Part shown: positions 23,121-31,003 of the stretch, in pieces
Position numbering within the stretch: the first letter of the stretch is position 1
Layout of the letters: each line of letters opens with the position of its first letter
From: Candidatus Paralachnospira caecorum
GTDB lineage: Bacteria; Bacillota; Clostridia; Lachnospirales; Lachnospiraceae
Assembly (NCBI GenBank): GCA_904379015.1
Contig: CAJFHG010000008.1
Location: 87,670 to 128,768, forward strand
Direction of reading: 5' to 3'
DNA: 41,099 nucleotides
Made by a program: the position numbers and the translations under genes
The notes under the pieces: generated by a model
The model's database searches: none
Told to the model about the DNA's origin: nothing
Seen by the model: only the letters and a program-made list of their open reading frames with translations

Positions 23121-24533
23121 TTATTGTGCCTGATCCAGCTTCTTTTTATAATTGGTGTATCCCTTCTGCACATAATGATGTTTTTCCCACAGAGTCTCTG
23201 CTTCCGGCTTCCAGTTTTCCGCGTAATCCCTGCATTTCGCACACAGGTGCTCCACAGGCTCCTCCGACTGCATATCGGTGGAATGGGCGCCCGTTTCCTT
23301 CACCATACGCTCCAGGATCTCCGGATTCTCCAGCATGGGACAGGGTCTCAGATGGTTCTCATTAAAGGGCTGATTATCCCGGTAAGCCATAAAGAGAGGC
23401 TGCTTCAGGGCATCCAGAAGGCTGACCTCCCTGATATTGGCGCCCGAATAATGGATGAACACGCAGGGCTCCACGTCTCCGTTGGGATTGATATGGCAGT
23501 AATTGCGTCCGCCGGCGATGCATCCGCCTACGAATTCGCCGTCATTCTGGAAATCCATGGTATAGATCTGCTTTCCGCCCTCGCCCGCGCGGATCTCACG
23601 GATCCGGTGATACATATACGTTCTCTGTTCCCTGGAGGGCATCAGCTCCGGCGCCGCGTCGTTTCCCACGGGCATGTAATGGAAATACCAGGAGAACCGG
23701 CATCCCTTCTCAATGATCATATCCAGGAACTCATCAGATGTTACCACTTCCACATTTTTGCTGGTATAGCAGATGGATGTGCCGAACAGCTGGCCGTTCG
23801 CCTTCAGCAGATCCATGGCATGCATGACTCTGTCGAACACGCCTTCCCCTCTTCTCAGGTCATTGACTTCCTCAAAGCCTTCCAGACTGATGGAAAGGGA
23901 CAGATTGCCCACCTCCTTCATCTCCTGACAGAACGCCTCATCCACCAGGGTGCCGTTGGTAAAGGCATGGAAGGCGCAGTCATTGTGCTTTCTGCAGAGC
24001 CGGATGATGTCCTTCTTTCTGACCAGCGGTTCTCCGCCTGTATACATATAGAAATAAATTCCCAGCTTTTTGCCCTGGGTTATGATGTCATCCAGCTCCT
24101 CATAGCTCAGATTCAGTTTATGGCCGTATTCCGCCGCCCAGCAGCCGGTGCAGTGCAGATTGCAGGCGCTGGTGGGATCCATCAGGATCAGCCAGGGAAT
24201 GTTGCACTGATGCACTTCGCGCATTTTCCGGATTGTTCTGGTGCCGTGGAAAGCTGCCTCAAATCCCAGGTTCAGCGCCGTCATTTTGATCACGTTGGGA
24301 TCCAGCTCATCCAGAGCCCGGTTTACATACTGCATCCATTTGGAATCCGGATCCTGGATCAGCTTCCGGGCGCCGTCATACGCCCCTTTGGAGAACTGAT
24401 TCCCCATAAATTTTTCTGCCAGGTCCACCAGATCCATCAGGCCCTTCTGCCTGTCCTTGTTCACATGCTTCATTGCAAGATCGATCGCCGCTCCGAAAGC
24501 AGCTCTTGTCGCTTTGTGTGTGATTGTAGCCAT
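23121..24533 (-). CDS. Radical SAM enzyme with SPASM-like C-terminus
   Basis: A 470-residue radical SAM protein. After an unusual ~110-residue helical N-terminal region (two helical repeats ending DELDPNVIKMTALNLGFEAA) comes the cluster motif CNLHCTGC (Cys124, 128, 131). It is followed by YMYTGGEPLVRK (the GGE SAM motif), FTNGTLVD, and SLSISLEGF. The C-terminal third carries seven more cysteines (CIAGGRNYC, EPCVF, RPCPM, HLCAKC), the pattern of an auxiliary SPASM/twitch iron-sulfur site. The gene starts at an ATG with GGAGGAG upstream and lies 92 bases before the TetR start on the same strand, in a row with a diacylglycerol glycosyltransferase and a PlsY-like acyltransferase. A lipid substrate is therefore the leading hypothesis; a peptide-modifying role is less likely because no small precursor gene is seen. 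Confidence 0.88.
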   Translation of the reverse strand: MATITHKATRAAFGAAIDLAMKHVNKDRQKGLMDLVDLAEKFMGNQFSKGAYDGARKLIQDPDSKWMQYVNRALDELDPNVIKMTALNLGFEAAFHGTRTIRKMREVHQCNIPWLILMDPTSACNLHCTGCWAAEYGHKLNLSYEELDDIITQGKKLGIYFYMYTGGEPLVRKKDIIRLCRKHNDCAFHAFTNGTLVDEAFCQEMKEVGNLSLSISLEGFEEVNDLRRGEGVFDRVMHAMDLLKANGQLFGTSICYTSKNVEVVTSDEFLDMIIEKGCRFSWYFHYMPVGNDAAPELMPSREQRTYMYHRIREIRAGEGGKQIYTMDFQNDGEFVGGCIAGGRNYCHINPNGDVEPCVFIHYSGANIREVSLLDALKQPLFMAYRDNQPFNENHLRPCPMLENPEILERMVKETGAHSTDMQSEEPVEHLCAKCRDYAENWKPEAETLWEKHHYVQKGYTNYKKKLDQAQ

Positions 24534-24550
24534 CGCTAATCTCCTCCGTC

Positions 24551-24586
24551 TTGATTCTGTTATCTATTCTGCCATTGATTCTGTTA
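24551..24586. repeat. 12-bp direct repeat upstream of the radical SAM gene
   Basis: TTGATTCTGTTA occurs at 24551-24562 and 24575-24586, so the copies are 24 bases apart start to start. The second covers the stop codon of the restored mntP frame. The pair lies just before the radical SAM start and could be a tandem binding site, or slippage. Confidence 0.6.
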
Positions 24587-25152
24587 CAGCAGACCGCTTA
24601 CGAGTACCTCCACGCCGACAACCTCATACAGAACCCCGCCTACCACATAGGCTCTGTTCTTCTGTTCATATCCCAGCCGGTATAAATGCCAAGCATCACC
24701 GCGGCCGCAGTCATGATGGCAACAGCCAGAAGCTCCTCCGAAAGTCTGGTCCTTGTAAACGCAAAGCCGATCCCCGTCAAAAACGCGTCCGCACTCACAG
24801 CGGCGCTTAAAACACACATTTCCTTTACCGTTCCCCATGCCTCCAGGCGCTCCTCGACCGGCTCCTTTTTCGCGCCTTTCCTCAGCATATAAAAACCCAT
24901 TCCCAGAAGAATGGCGGCTGCCAGTCCGTACCAGATGCCGCTGATATGTCCGCCATTTTCCGCAGCTTCAGGAACCAGAGTAAACAGATTCCCCGCCAGA
25001 AGGGCGCACACCTGCCATGCCGAAAAAACGATGCACATCTGCGTCAGCTTCTTCCCGTCAATTCTTCCGATTACCGCTCCTTTGCAGATACATACCGCAT
25101 ATACATCCAGAGAGAGCCCCGCCGCCGTCAAAAGGATCTCCCATATATTCAT
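24584..25152 (-). pseudogene. mntP: MntP-type manganese efflux pump, frameshifted
   Basis: A Mn2+ exporter of the MntP family: GLSLDVYAVCICKGAVIG (first transmembrane Asp), a middle region of helices, and VSADAFLTGIGFAF (the second conserved Asp motif). The frame ends early, at 24640, after YTGWDMNRRTEPMW. The neighbouring frame continues with the missing last helix (GYEQKNRAYVVGGVLYEVVG, then VEVLVSGLL) to TAA at 24584-24586. Adding one G to the GGG run at 24672-24674 (CCC on the plus strand) restores YTGWGYEQK and a normal C-terminus. Start ATG 25152 has GGAG and AGGCGG boxes. The break is either a real mutation or a homopolymer base error. Confidence 0.82.
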
Positions 25153-25281
25153 CCGCCTATCATCTCCTAACATGCGTTTTTCTTTCTTTAATATTATAAT
25201 TTATTTCATTTTTTCTCCCATATACACTTTTTCCCCTGTGTCATCCAAAATATGACAGTTTTCGCAGTCTGTATTGCAAAA

Positions 25282-25310
25282 TTGCAATTTGTTTTTCCGC
25301 CTGTTATAAT
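25282..25310 (+). promoter_or_regulatory. Promoter of the small membrane protein gene
   Basis: TTGCAA (25282-25287), a 17-base spacer and TATAAT (25305-25310) with TG at the extended -10 position. It is one of the best sigma-A promoters in the window, ~92 bases before the ATG. Confidence 0.75.
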
Positions 25311-25339
25311 AAAAATCACCAAAAACTGTTCCATATAAA

Positions 25340-25366
25340 AGAGAATCCCGCGAAGCAGGATTCTCT
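25340..25366 (+). promoter_or_regulatory. Leader hairpin with GCGAAGC-type loop
   Basis: AGAGAATCC (25340-25348) pairs with GGATTCTCT (25358-25366). The loop CGCGAAGCA can close further as GC-GAA-GC, giving an unusually stable stem-loop. It sits in the 5' leader between promoter and ribosome binding site and is not followed by a T run, so it is not a terminator. Confidence 0.55.
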
Positions 25367-25401
25367 GTGCAAATGATCTGTGAAATGAAAGGAGTCCTTC
25401 C

Positions 25402-25662
25402 ATGAAAAAGCTGAAGCAAATTGTCTGTATTCTCTGCGCCGTCTTTCTTGCCGGCCTGTATCTCGTGACTCTGGTCTTTGCCTTTACCGACAGTTCCCAG
25501 GCCAGATCCTGGCTGAGCGCGTCCCTCTATGCCACGATCGCGGTCCCCGTCTTTTTATATGCCTTTCTGCTGATCACAAAGCTGCTGAAAAACAGAAATA
25601 CGGGACAGACATCTGAGAAGCCGGATCCGGCGGATTCCTCCGGCAGGCCGGACAGGAAATAG
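25402..25662 (+). CDS. Small two-helix membrane protein
   Basis: An 86-residue protein with two hydrophobic helices (IVCILCAVFLAGLYLVTLVF and ATIAVPVFLYAFLLITKLL) joined by a short polar turn, and a charged, Pro/Asp-rich cytoplasmic tail. I know similar small proteins from Lachnospiraceae only as hypothetical proteins. The start is well supported: AAAGGAG lies eight bases upstream and a strong promoter precedes it. It is one of the few plus-strand genes and converges with the APH-type kinase gene, 18 bases away. The leader hairpin suggests post-transcriptional control. Confidence 0.75.
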   Translation: MKKLKQIVCILCAVFLAGLYLVTLVFAFTDSSQARSWLSASLYATIAVPVFLYAFLLITKLLKNRNTGQTSEKPDPADSSGRPDRK

Positions 25663-25680
25663 CCGGTCAGGCGCCGTCTG

Positions 25681-26427
25681 TCAGTCCGTATCCACCACAT
25701 TCAGCCAGGAGTGGAGCAGATCTGCCTCCTCAGGCCGTTTCTTGGTAAGCTGAGCCGCCGCCACCAGCGGAAGCCAGCTCTGGACATAAAGCTTCGCCGT
25801 TCCGGTCTTCTCGCAGAACCGGTTCAGATAATAATAAGCCGCATCCAGATTGTTGAGCGTCAGGAGAAGGTAGGTGCGGGCCACATCCGCGCTGGCATTT
25901 CCCTGGGCCGCATGGATCCAGTCCAGTATGTACCAGCCGTCCTCCGCCACCACGATATTGGAGGGGCAGAAATCCCCGTGGCAGAGCTTCGCGTGCTCCG
26001 GCATACTGTTGAGCTTGGTCAGCAGCTCGTAGCGGGTGATATCATTGATGCAGTCCAGCCCCTGGATCTGCCGTTTCATCTTGGCCTTCAGACTGTTGAG
26101 AAGGGGAACCTTCTTGCCGAACATCTCCAGCTGGCAGTCCAGCATCTGATCCATGTACGCCTCCATTTTGTCCGGTTCCTCTTCCAGATGCTGCATCAGC
26201 GTCTTCCCTTCGATGTAATCGTAAACGATCGCCCAGCAGCCGTCCTCCATCACCTCAACGGAGCGCAGCTGGGGTACCTTGAGCCCCGTGCCCTCCACCA
26301 GAGCCATATGAAGCGCTTCTCTCAGAACTTCAGACTTGGGAAAATCCTTCCTGAATACTTTGACCGTTCTGTTTCCTTCTCTGAATACATTATGATTTCC
26401 TGACGCGATTAAAATTTTTTCCACCAT
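25681..26427 (-). CDS. Phosphotransferase of the APH/choline kinase fold
   Basis: A 248-residue kinase-like protein. It has the N-lobe strands (FREGNRTVKVFRKDFPKSEV with the ATP-binding Lys), a hinge AIVYDYIEGKTL, the catalytic loop LCHGDFCPSNIVV with Asp and Asn, and the metal-binding Asp in WYILDWIHAAQGNASADVART. This is the aminoglycoside phosphotransferase/choline kinase family; the small-molecule substrate is unknown, and the gene lies outside any resistance context. It is transcribed from an extended -10 promoter (TGATATACT) at 26476-26481. It converges with the small membrane protein gene. Confidence 0.88.
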   Translation of the reverse strand: MVEKILIASGNHNVFREGNRTVKVFRKDFPKSEVLREALHMALVEGTGLKVPQLRSVEVMEDGCWAIVYDYIEGKTLMQHLEEEPDKMEAYMDQMLDCQLEMFGKKVPLLNSLKAKMKRQIQGLDCINDITRYELLTKLNSMPEHAKLCHGDFCPSNIVVAEDGWYILDWIHAAQGNASADVARTYLLLTLNNLDAAYYYLNRFCEKTGTAKLYVQSWLPLVAAAQLTKKRPEEADLLHSWLNVVDTD

Positions 26428-26475
26428 ACTGTCACCCCGTTTCCTCTGAACTTTAATGAGTGTTTCTATACCATT

Positions 26476-26484
26476 AGTATATCA
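26476..26484 (-). promoter_or_regulatory. Extended -10 promoter of the APH-type kinase gene
   Basis: Minus-strand TATACT (26476-26481) preceded by TGA, an extended -10. No good -35 is seen. It lies ~50 bases before the ATG. Confidence 0.45.
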
Positions 26485-26544
26485 GCATTTTGCACAAAAA
26501 TAACTGGTAAAAATGACAGTATTTCATTTCCGATTTTGTTGGAA

Positions 26545-27306
26545 TTATCGGTTCTTTTTGTCCTGTTCTGCCAGAAGCTCCACAGCGCGGACCGCTGTCC
26601 GGATGGCCGCCGCGGTATCATGACAGTGGGGATCGGGGAGCCCTTTTTTCTTCCTCTCCTGGTTCCAGATCACATTCAGGACACAGCCGGCTCTGACCCC
26701 CAGGATCTGAGCCACAATATAAAGCGCCGCGCTCTCCATCTCCGAGGCCAGACAGCCGGCCTTGATCCACATATCCCACTTTTCCTCCAGCTCTTTTCCG
26801 CAGGGCATCCGGCCGGGACTGTGCTGCCCGTAAAAGCTGTCCTTGCACTGGACGATCCCCAGGTGGGCCCTGGCCCCCAGATCCGACGCCGCCTGCTCCA
26901 GAGCCTTGGTCACCTGAAAATCCGCCACCGCCGGAAACGCGATGTCCACATACTCCTTTGAAGTGCCCTCCATCCGGATGGCGCCGTTGGCGATGACCAG
27001 ATCGCCGCCCATGACCTGCTCTGCCATTCCGCCACAGGTTCCCACCCGGATCATGGTGCGCACCCCCGTCTGATACAGTTCTTCCACGCCGATGGCCGTG
27101 GAGGGACCGCCCATGCCTGTGGACATGACCAGCACCGGCTCTCCCGCCAGCTGTCCGATCCATGTGGTATATTCCCGGTTCTGCCCCAGAAAACGGGGAT
27201 TTTCCAGAAACTGCGCGATCTTCTCCACCCTCCCCGGATCTCCGGGAAGAATGGCGTATTTCGCTCCGTGGCTGTCATCCAGCCCGATATGGTACATGTT
27301 TTCCAT
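26545..27306 (-). CDS. udp: Uridine phosphorylase-type nucleoside phosphorylase
   Basis: A 253-residue NP-I family phosphorylase, which cleaves a nucleoside with phosphate to a base and (deoxy)ribose-1-phosphate. Motifs are ILPGDPGRVEKIAQFL (phosphate site), STGMGGPSTAIGVEEL, RVGTCGGM (phosphate-binding Arg) and the ribose-binding SEMESAALY. KDSFYGQHSPGRMPCGKE is the uridine-phosphorylase-type base loop, so a pyrimidine substrate is likely. ATG 27306 has AAAGGAG six bases upstream; the longer frame from 27372 lacks support. It follows the isomerase-like gene by 58 bases and is probably the last gene of the LacI-controlled operon. Confidence 0.9.
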   Translation of the reverse strand: MENMYHIGLDDSHGAKYAILPGDPGRVEKIAQFLENPRFLGQNREYTTWIGQLAGEPVLVMSTGMGGPSTAIGVEELYQTGVRTMIRVGTCGGMAEQVMGGDLVIANGAIRMEGTSKEYVDIAFPAVADFQVTKALEQAASDLGARAHLGIVQCKDSFYGQHSPGRMPCGKELEEKWDMWIKAGCLASEMESAALYIVAQILGVRAGCVLNVIWNQERKKKGLPDPHCHDTAAAIRTAVRAVELLAEQDKKNR

Positions 27307-27364
27307 GCTCCGCTCCTTTCCCCGGGCGCCGCGCCCGGCCAGAATCGTGTTTCCGTCCTGCCGC

Positions 27365-28834
27365 TCAGGCAAAGGGATTTTCCGTGGGATAGCGCACGCC
27401 CGCCGGCTGATTGAAGCCGATGTCCTTCACTCCGAGATACCGGAACGTATCATAGATGGCCCTGCCGTAATGGCCGAACGCCACCGCGCCGTGATGAGGG
27501 AAATTCTTCTCGATCAGCACATGGCGGTAGAACCGTCCCATCTCCGGAATCGCGAACACCCCGATCCCTCCGAAGGATCTGGTCGCCACGGGAAGGATTT
27601 CACCCTCTGCCGCATAGGCTCTGAGTTCCGCGTCAGCCGTGCTCTGAAGCCGGAAAAAGGTGATCTTTCCCGGCACGATGTCTCCCTCCAGGGTTCCCCT
27701 CGTGGACTTTTCGGGAAGTGTCCGGGTCATGATCAGCTGATTTTTCATCTCACAGGAAACCAGCTTTCCCGCGGCCGTATTCCCGCAGTGGAATCCCATG
27801 AAGGTATCCTTCTGAGTATAAGGATATGTTCCCCGGATCTCCGCTTCATACATATCGGCCGGAACCGTGTTGTTGATGTCCAGGAGCGTCACCGTATCCT
27901 GGCTGATGACCGTCCCGATATACTCGCTCAGGGCGCCGTAGATGTCCACCTCGCAGGAGACCGGTATGCCTCTGGCCGTCAGCCGTCCGTTCACATAGCA
28001 GGGAACAAAACCGAACTGAGTCTGGAAGGCAGGCCAGCATTTTCCGGCCACGGCCGCGTATTTTCTGGATCCCTTATGAGCCTCGATCCAGTCCAGAAGC
28101 GTCAGCTCATATCTGGCCAGATCCGGCAGCACTTCAGGTTTTTTGTTCCCTGTCCCCAGCTCCCGCTCCATATCCTTTACCACATCAGGGATCCGGACGT
28201 CTCCCTCGTGAAGCTTGTAGGATTCAAACAGATCCAGCTCGGAATTCTCCTCGATCTCCACGCCCAGATCGTACAGCCGCTTGATAGGCGCGTTGCAGGC
28301 CAGGAAATCCTTCGGACGGGGGCCGAAGGAGATGATCTTCAGATCCCGCAGAGCCACGGCTGTCCTGGCCACCGGCTCAAATTCACGGATCATGTCGGCG
28401 CATTCCTCCGCCGTTCCCACCGGATATTCAGGGATATAAGCATGGATCTCCCGCAGCTTCAGATTATAGCTGGCATTCAGCATTCCGCAGTAGGCATCCC
28501 CGCGGCCGTCGATCAGATCCTCCATGGTCTCCTCCGCCGCAGCCATGAACATGACCGGACCGCCGAACTCCTTCGCCAGAAGCGTCTCCGGCGTCTCCGG
28601 CCCGAAATTCCCCAGGTAGACCACCAGGGCATTGCATCCGGCTTCCCGGAGCTCCGCCAGCGCCCTTCTCATGCCCGTCTCTTCCTCCACGCATGTGGGA
28701 CATTCAAAAATCTCTCCATATTTTTTCCTGTAAGCCGCCGCCACAGCCTTTCTTCTGTTAACCGACAGAGACATGGGAAAACAGTCCCTGCTCACTGCCG
28801 CAATGCCGATCTTCAACTCTGGAATATTGTTCAT
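27365..28834 (-). CDS. L-fucose/D-arabinose isomerase family protein
   Basis: A 489-residue protein of the fucose isomerase superfamily (COG2407-like), enzymes that interconvert aldoses and ketoses with Mn2+. Supporting segments are the N-terminal domain with CNALVVYLGNFGPE and the middle Rossmann-like domain with LKIISFGPRPKDFL. The active-site domain has CWPAFQTQFGFVPCYVNGRL, CEVDIYGALSEYI (metal-ligand Glu and Asp), LLDINNTVPADMY, and FHCGNTA with the metal His. Classical FucI is ~590 residues, so this is one of the shorter family branches with unassigned sugars. GGAGGAAGG precedes the ATG. It lies 72 bases after the DHA kinase gene, so its ketose product may be that kinase's substrate. 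Confidence 0.85.
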   Translation of the reverse strand: MNNIPELKIGIAAVSRDCFPMSLSVNRRKAVAAAYRKKYGEIFECPTCVEEETGMRRALAELREAGCNALVVYLGNFGPETPETLLAKEFGGPVMFMAAAEETMEDLIDGRGDAYCGMLNASYNLKLREIHAYIPEYPVGTAEECADMIREFEPVARTAVALRDLKIISFGPRPKDFLACNAPIKRLYDLGVEIEENSELDLFESYKLHEGDVRIPDVVKDMERELGTGNKKPEVLPDLARYELTLLDWIEAHKGSRKYAAVAGKCWPAFQTQFGFVPCYVNGRLTARGIPVSCEVDIYGALSEYIGTVISQDTVTLLDINNTVPADMYEAEIRGTYPYTQKDTFMGFHCGNTAAGKLVSCEMKNQLIMTRTLPEKSTRGTLEGDIVPGKITFFRLQSTADAELRAYAAEGEILPVATRSFGGIGVFAIPEMGRFYRHVLIEKNFPHHGAVAFGHYGRAIYDTFRYLGVKDIGFNQPAGVRYPTENPFA

Positions 28835-28906
28835 ACAGTCCTTCCTCCTTCTTGTCTTGTCCCTCTATTGTACCACATCAGACGCCGGACTGTCAGGCCC
28901 CTGTAT

Positions 28907-30649
28907 TTAATCCCGTACAGTCCGCTCAAAGGCTTCCATGATCAGCGCGGCCACCGCGGCGCCGGGATCCTTCAGGCTCCTGGAGGCCTCGCCCCTCGTG
29001 GCGGCCCGTCCGTGCACCGCCACCATCTCTGAGGTGCGCTCAAATCCTTCTCTGGCCGCCTTCTTTGCTTCAGCGGCCGCCTCCTTCAGACTTTTTCCGG
29101 CTTTTTCAGCCTTTCTGAGCGCCTCTGCCGCCGGGAGCATGCCGTCCAGAAACGTTTTGTCCCCGGCCTTCGCGTGCCCCAGGTTCATAACACCCTGGGC
29201 ATAGCCTTCAAAAAGCGCCGCGTACTCGGCAAGCCCCGGATCCGTTTTCCCCTTCAATCTCTTCCCGGCTTCCATCAGTCCCGACGCCATCAGCGTCCCC
29301 ATGGTAGAAGGCACCGCGACGGACATGGCCTTCCCGGCGGTGTAAAGCAGCATCCCGCAGTCCGTTTCGCCGGTTCCGCGGACCGCCTCATAGGCCGCCG
29401 CGAATCCGTCCGACATGGTAAGCCCCAGATCTCCGTCCCCGACGACGCTGTCCAGATCGATCAGGTAATCTCTGTTGTCCGCCATGATGTCTCTGACCTG
29501 TTTCAGGAACGGAACCAGGATGCTTTTATCCTCTCCTGTCTTGTCCGGCGTCTGATCCGGCGCCTCTTCCGATACCGGGCTGTCCTCTCTGGCCGTCCAC
29601 GCCGGCGCGGTTTCCGTTCCGTCCACGCCGCCGTCCATGCTTCCCTGTCTGAAAAAAGGCGTCTCAGCCGGTTTTCCCAGCAGCCGTTCCAGTTCCTCAT
29701 CCAGCAGGAAAACGGAAATGGAAACCCCCGCCATCTCCAGAGCCGTGGCATATTCGCCCACATAGTATTTCCGAACCGTGATATTCCGCTCCTTCATGAT
29801 CCTGTCTATTTTCCGGGTCACAATATACTGCTCGTCCAGGGTCGTCGCGCCGAGTCCGTTGACCAGCACGGCCACCCGGCTGCCGCCGATCTCTCCGAAA
29901 TCATCCAGGATCCGATCCAGCATTTCCCCGGTGATCTGATCCGCCGTCTCCAACTTTCCTCTGCGGATCCCGGTCTCTCCATGGATGCCCATGCCGATCT
30001 CCATCTCGTCCTCTCCGATGGAAAAGCCCGGATGTCCCACCCGGGGAACCACGCAGGGCGTCAGGGCCACTCCCATGGTACGTACCCGGGAAGCGGCTTT
30101 CCCGGCAATGCGCTTCACCTCATCCAGATCCATCATCTCATCAGCCGCCGCGCCCGCGCATTTGTACACAAAGAAAATCCCCGCCACGCCGCGGCGGATG
30201 CTCTTTTCCCCTTCTCCGGGAAGAGGGCCGGAGGCCACATCATCCGCGCCAAGGACGGATTCCACCCGGATCCCCGCTTCAAACTGCGCCATCTCGGCAG
30301 CCATGTCAAAATTAAAAATATCGCCGTTATAATTTCCGTATATATAGAGCACCCCCGCGCCGGAATCGATGGCCTTCGTCACGGCCAGCATCTGTTCCGG
30401 GCTGGGAGACTGGAATACGTCGCCCACGCTGCAGCCATCCAGCATTCCACGTCCCACGTATCCGAGGAACAGGGGCAGATGCCCGGATCCTCCTCCGGTG
30501 GCGATCCCCACCTTTCCCTTCTTCTTCCGGGCCGAGATCAGACAGTGCACATCCCCTCCCGCATACGTCACCATATCCGGATGCGCCGCGTAGATCCCCT
30601 CCAGCATCTCTGTCACATAATCCTCCGGTCTGTTGATGATTTTCTTCAT
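28907..30649 (-). CDS. Fused DhaK-DhaL dihydroxyacetone-type kinase
   Basis: A 580-residue ATP-dependent ketose kinase. The DhaK half (1-~330) contains ATGGGSGHLPLFLGYVGRGM (substrate-binding GG.GSGH) and His223 in GMGIHGETGI, which forms the covalent hemiaminal with the ketone. A low-complexity Pro/Glu/Asp linker (~335-385) leads to the DhaL half with VVGDGDLGLTMSDGF (Mg-ATP aspartates), STMGTLMASGLMEA and AKAGDKTFLDGMLPA. The fused K-L form uses ATP rather than PTS phosphate. Relatives phosphorylate dihydroxyacetone, erythrulose or apulose, so the substrate is open. GGAGGG precedes the ATG. It is the first gene after the LacI operator, with fucI-like and udp genes behind it. Confidence 0.92.
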   Translation of the reverse strand: MKKIINRPEDYVTEMLEGIYAAHPDMVTYAGGDVHCLISARKKKGKVGIATGGGSGHLPLFLGYVGRGMLDGCSVGDVFQSPSPEQMLAVTKAIDSGAGVLYIYGNYNGDIFNFDMAAEMAQFEAGIRVESVLGADDVASGPLPGEGEKSIRRGVAGIFFVYKCAGAAADEMMDLDEVKRIAGKAASRVRTMGVALTPCVVPRVGHPGFSIGEDEMEIGMGIHGETGIRRGKLETADQITGEMLDRILDDFGEIGGSRVAVLVNGLGATTLDEQYIVTRKIDRIMKERNITVRKYYVGEYATALEMAGVSISVFLLDEELERLLGKPAETPFFRQGSMDGGVDGTETAPAWTAREDSPVSEEAPDQTPDKTGEDKSILVPFLKQVRDIMADNRDYLIDLDSVVGDGDLGLTMSDGFAAAYEAVRGTGETDCGMLLYTAGKAMSVAVPSTMGTLMASGLMEAGKRLKGKTDPGLAEYAALFEGYAQGVMNLGHAKAGDKTFLDGMLPAAEALRKAEKAGKSLKEAAAEAKKAAREGFERTSEMVAVHGRAATRGEASRSLKDPGAAVAALIMEAFERTVRD

Positions 30650-30673
30650 ACTGAACCCTCCGTTTCCTTTTGT

Positions 30674-30690
30674 TTGCTAAATTTTAGTAA
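30674..30690. promoter_or_regulatory. LacI-type operator O1
   Basis: TTGCTAAATTTTAGTAA is a 17-bp near-perfect palindrome with core CTAAA-T-TTTAG. It lies just downstream of the dhaKL promoter -10 (about +15 to +31), the position of a repressor roadblock. A near-identical site lies at 30820-30836. Confidence 0.75.
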
Positions 30691-30711
30691 TTTATTTGCT
30701 GCTTTTTCTTT

Positions 30712-30740
30712 AATATAGCAATCCGGACAGATCATGTCAA
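30712..30740 (-). promoter_or_regulatory. dhaKL operon promoter
   Basis: Minus-strand TTGACA (30735-30740, perfect), a 17-base spacer and TATATT (30712-30717). It is followed by operator O1 and then the GGAGGG box of dhaKL. Confidence 0.8.
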
Positions 30741-30819
30741 TTATATATTGTGATTTTTTATAATTTTCTTCAAACAAATTCATGTTTTATGTGTATTCTG
30801 CCTCTTTCAGATTTCAGAT

Positions 30820-30836
30820 TTACTAAATTTTAGCAA
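30820..30836. promoter_or_regulatory. LacI-type operator O2
   Basis: TTACTAAATTTTAGCAA has the same CTAAA-T-TTTAG core as O1 with the outer bases mirrored. Centres of O1 and O2 are 146 bp apart, close to 14 helical turns, so DNA looping by a LacI-family tetramer or dimer pair is possible. The remaining part of the 30650-31003 gap holds the dhaKL and lacI promoters and no gene. Confidence 0.75.
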
Positions 30837-30958
30837 AAAGTGTCATTTGCCGCCCGGCTTCGGAGGTATCTGCCGGTGTCTGCGGAGAATATGCCGCAGG
30901 AGCGATGAAATCCGGTTGCCCGCGGAAACAGAAATGGTGGCGGCACTGACTGCAGTCG

Positions 30959-30967
30959 TGTTATAAT
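30959..30967 (+). promoter_or_regulatory. lacI-family gene promoter
   Basis: TATAAT (30962-30967) with TG at the extended position; the -35 region is GC-rich and weak. It lies ~37 bases before the regulator ATG. Confidence 0.5.
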
Positions 30968-31003
30968 GAATGGAAATCACATGAGGATTACGGAGAATCT
31001 GCC

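Noticed and set aside
20591-24533. RiPP cluster built around the radical SAM/SPASM enzyme
   Set aside because: No small precursor-like gene, peptidase or export gene lies next to it; neighbours are lipid enzymes, so a peptide role is not favoured.
29174-30718. 514-codon plus-strand frame
   Set aside because: Antisense shadow of the dhaKL gene.
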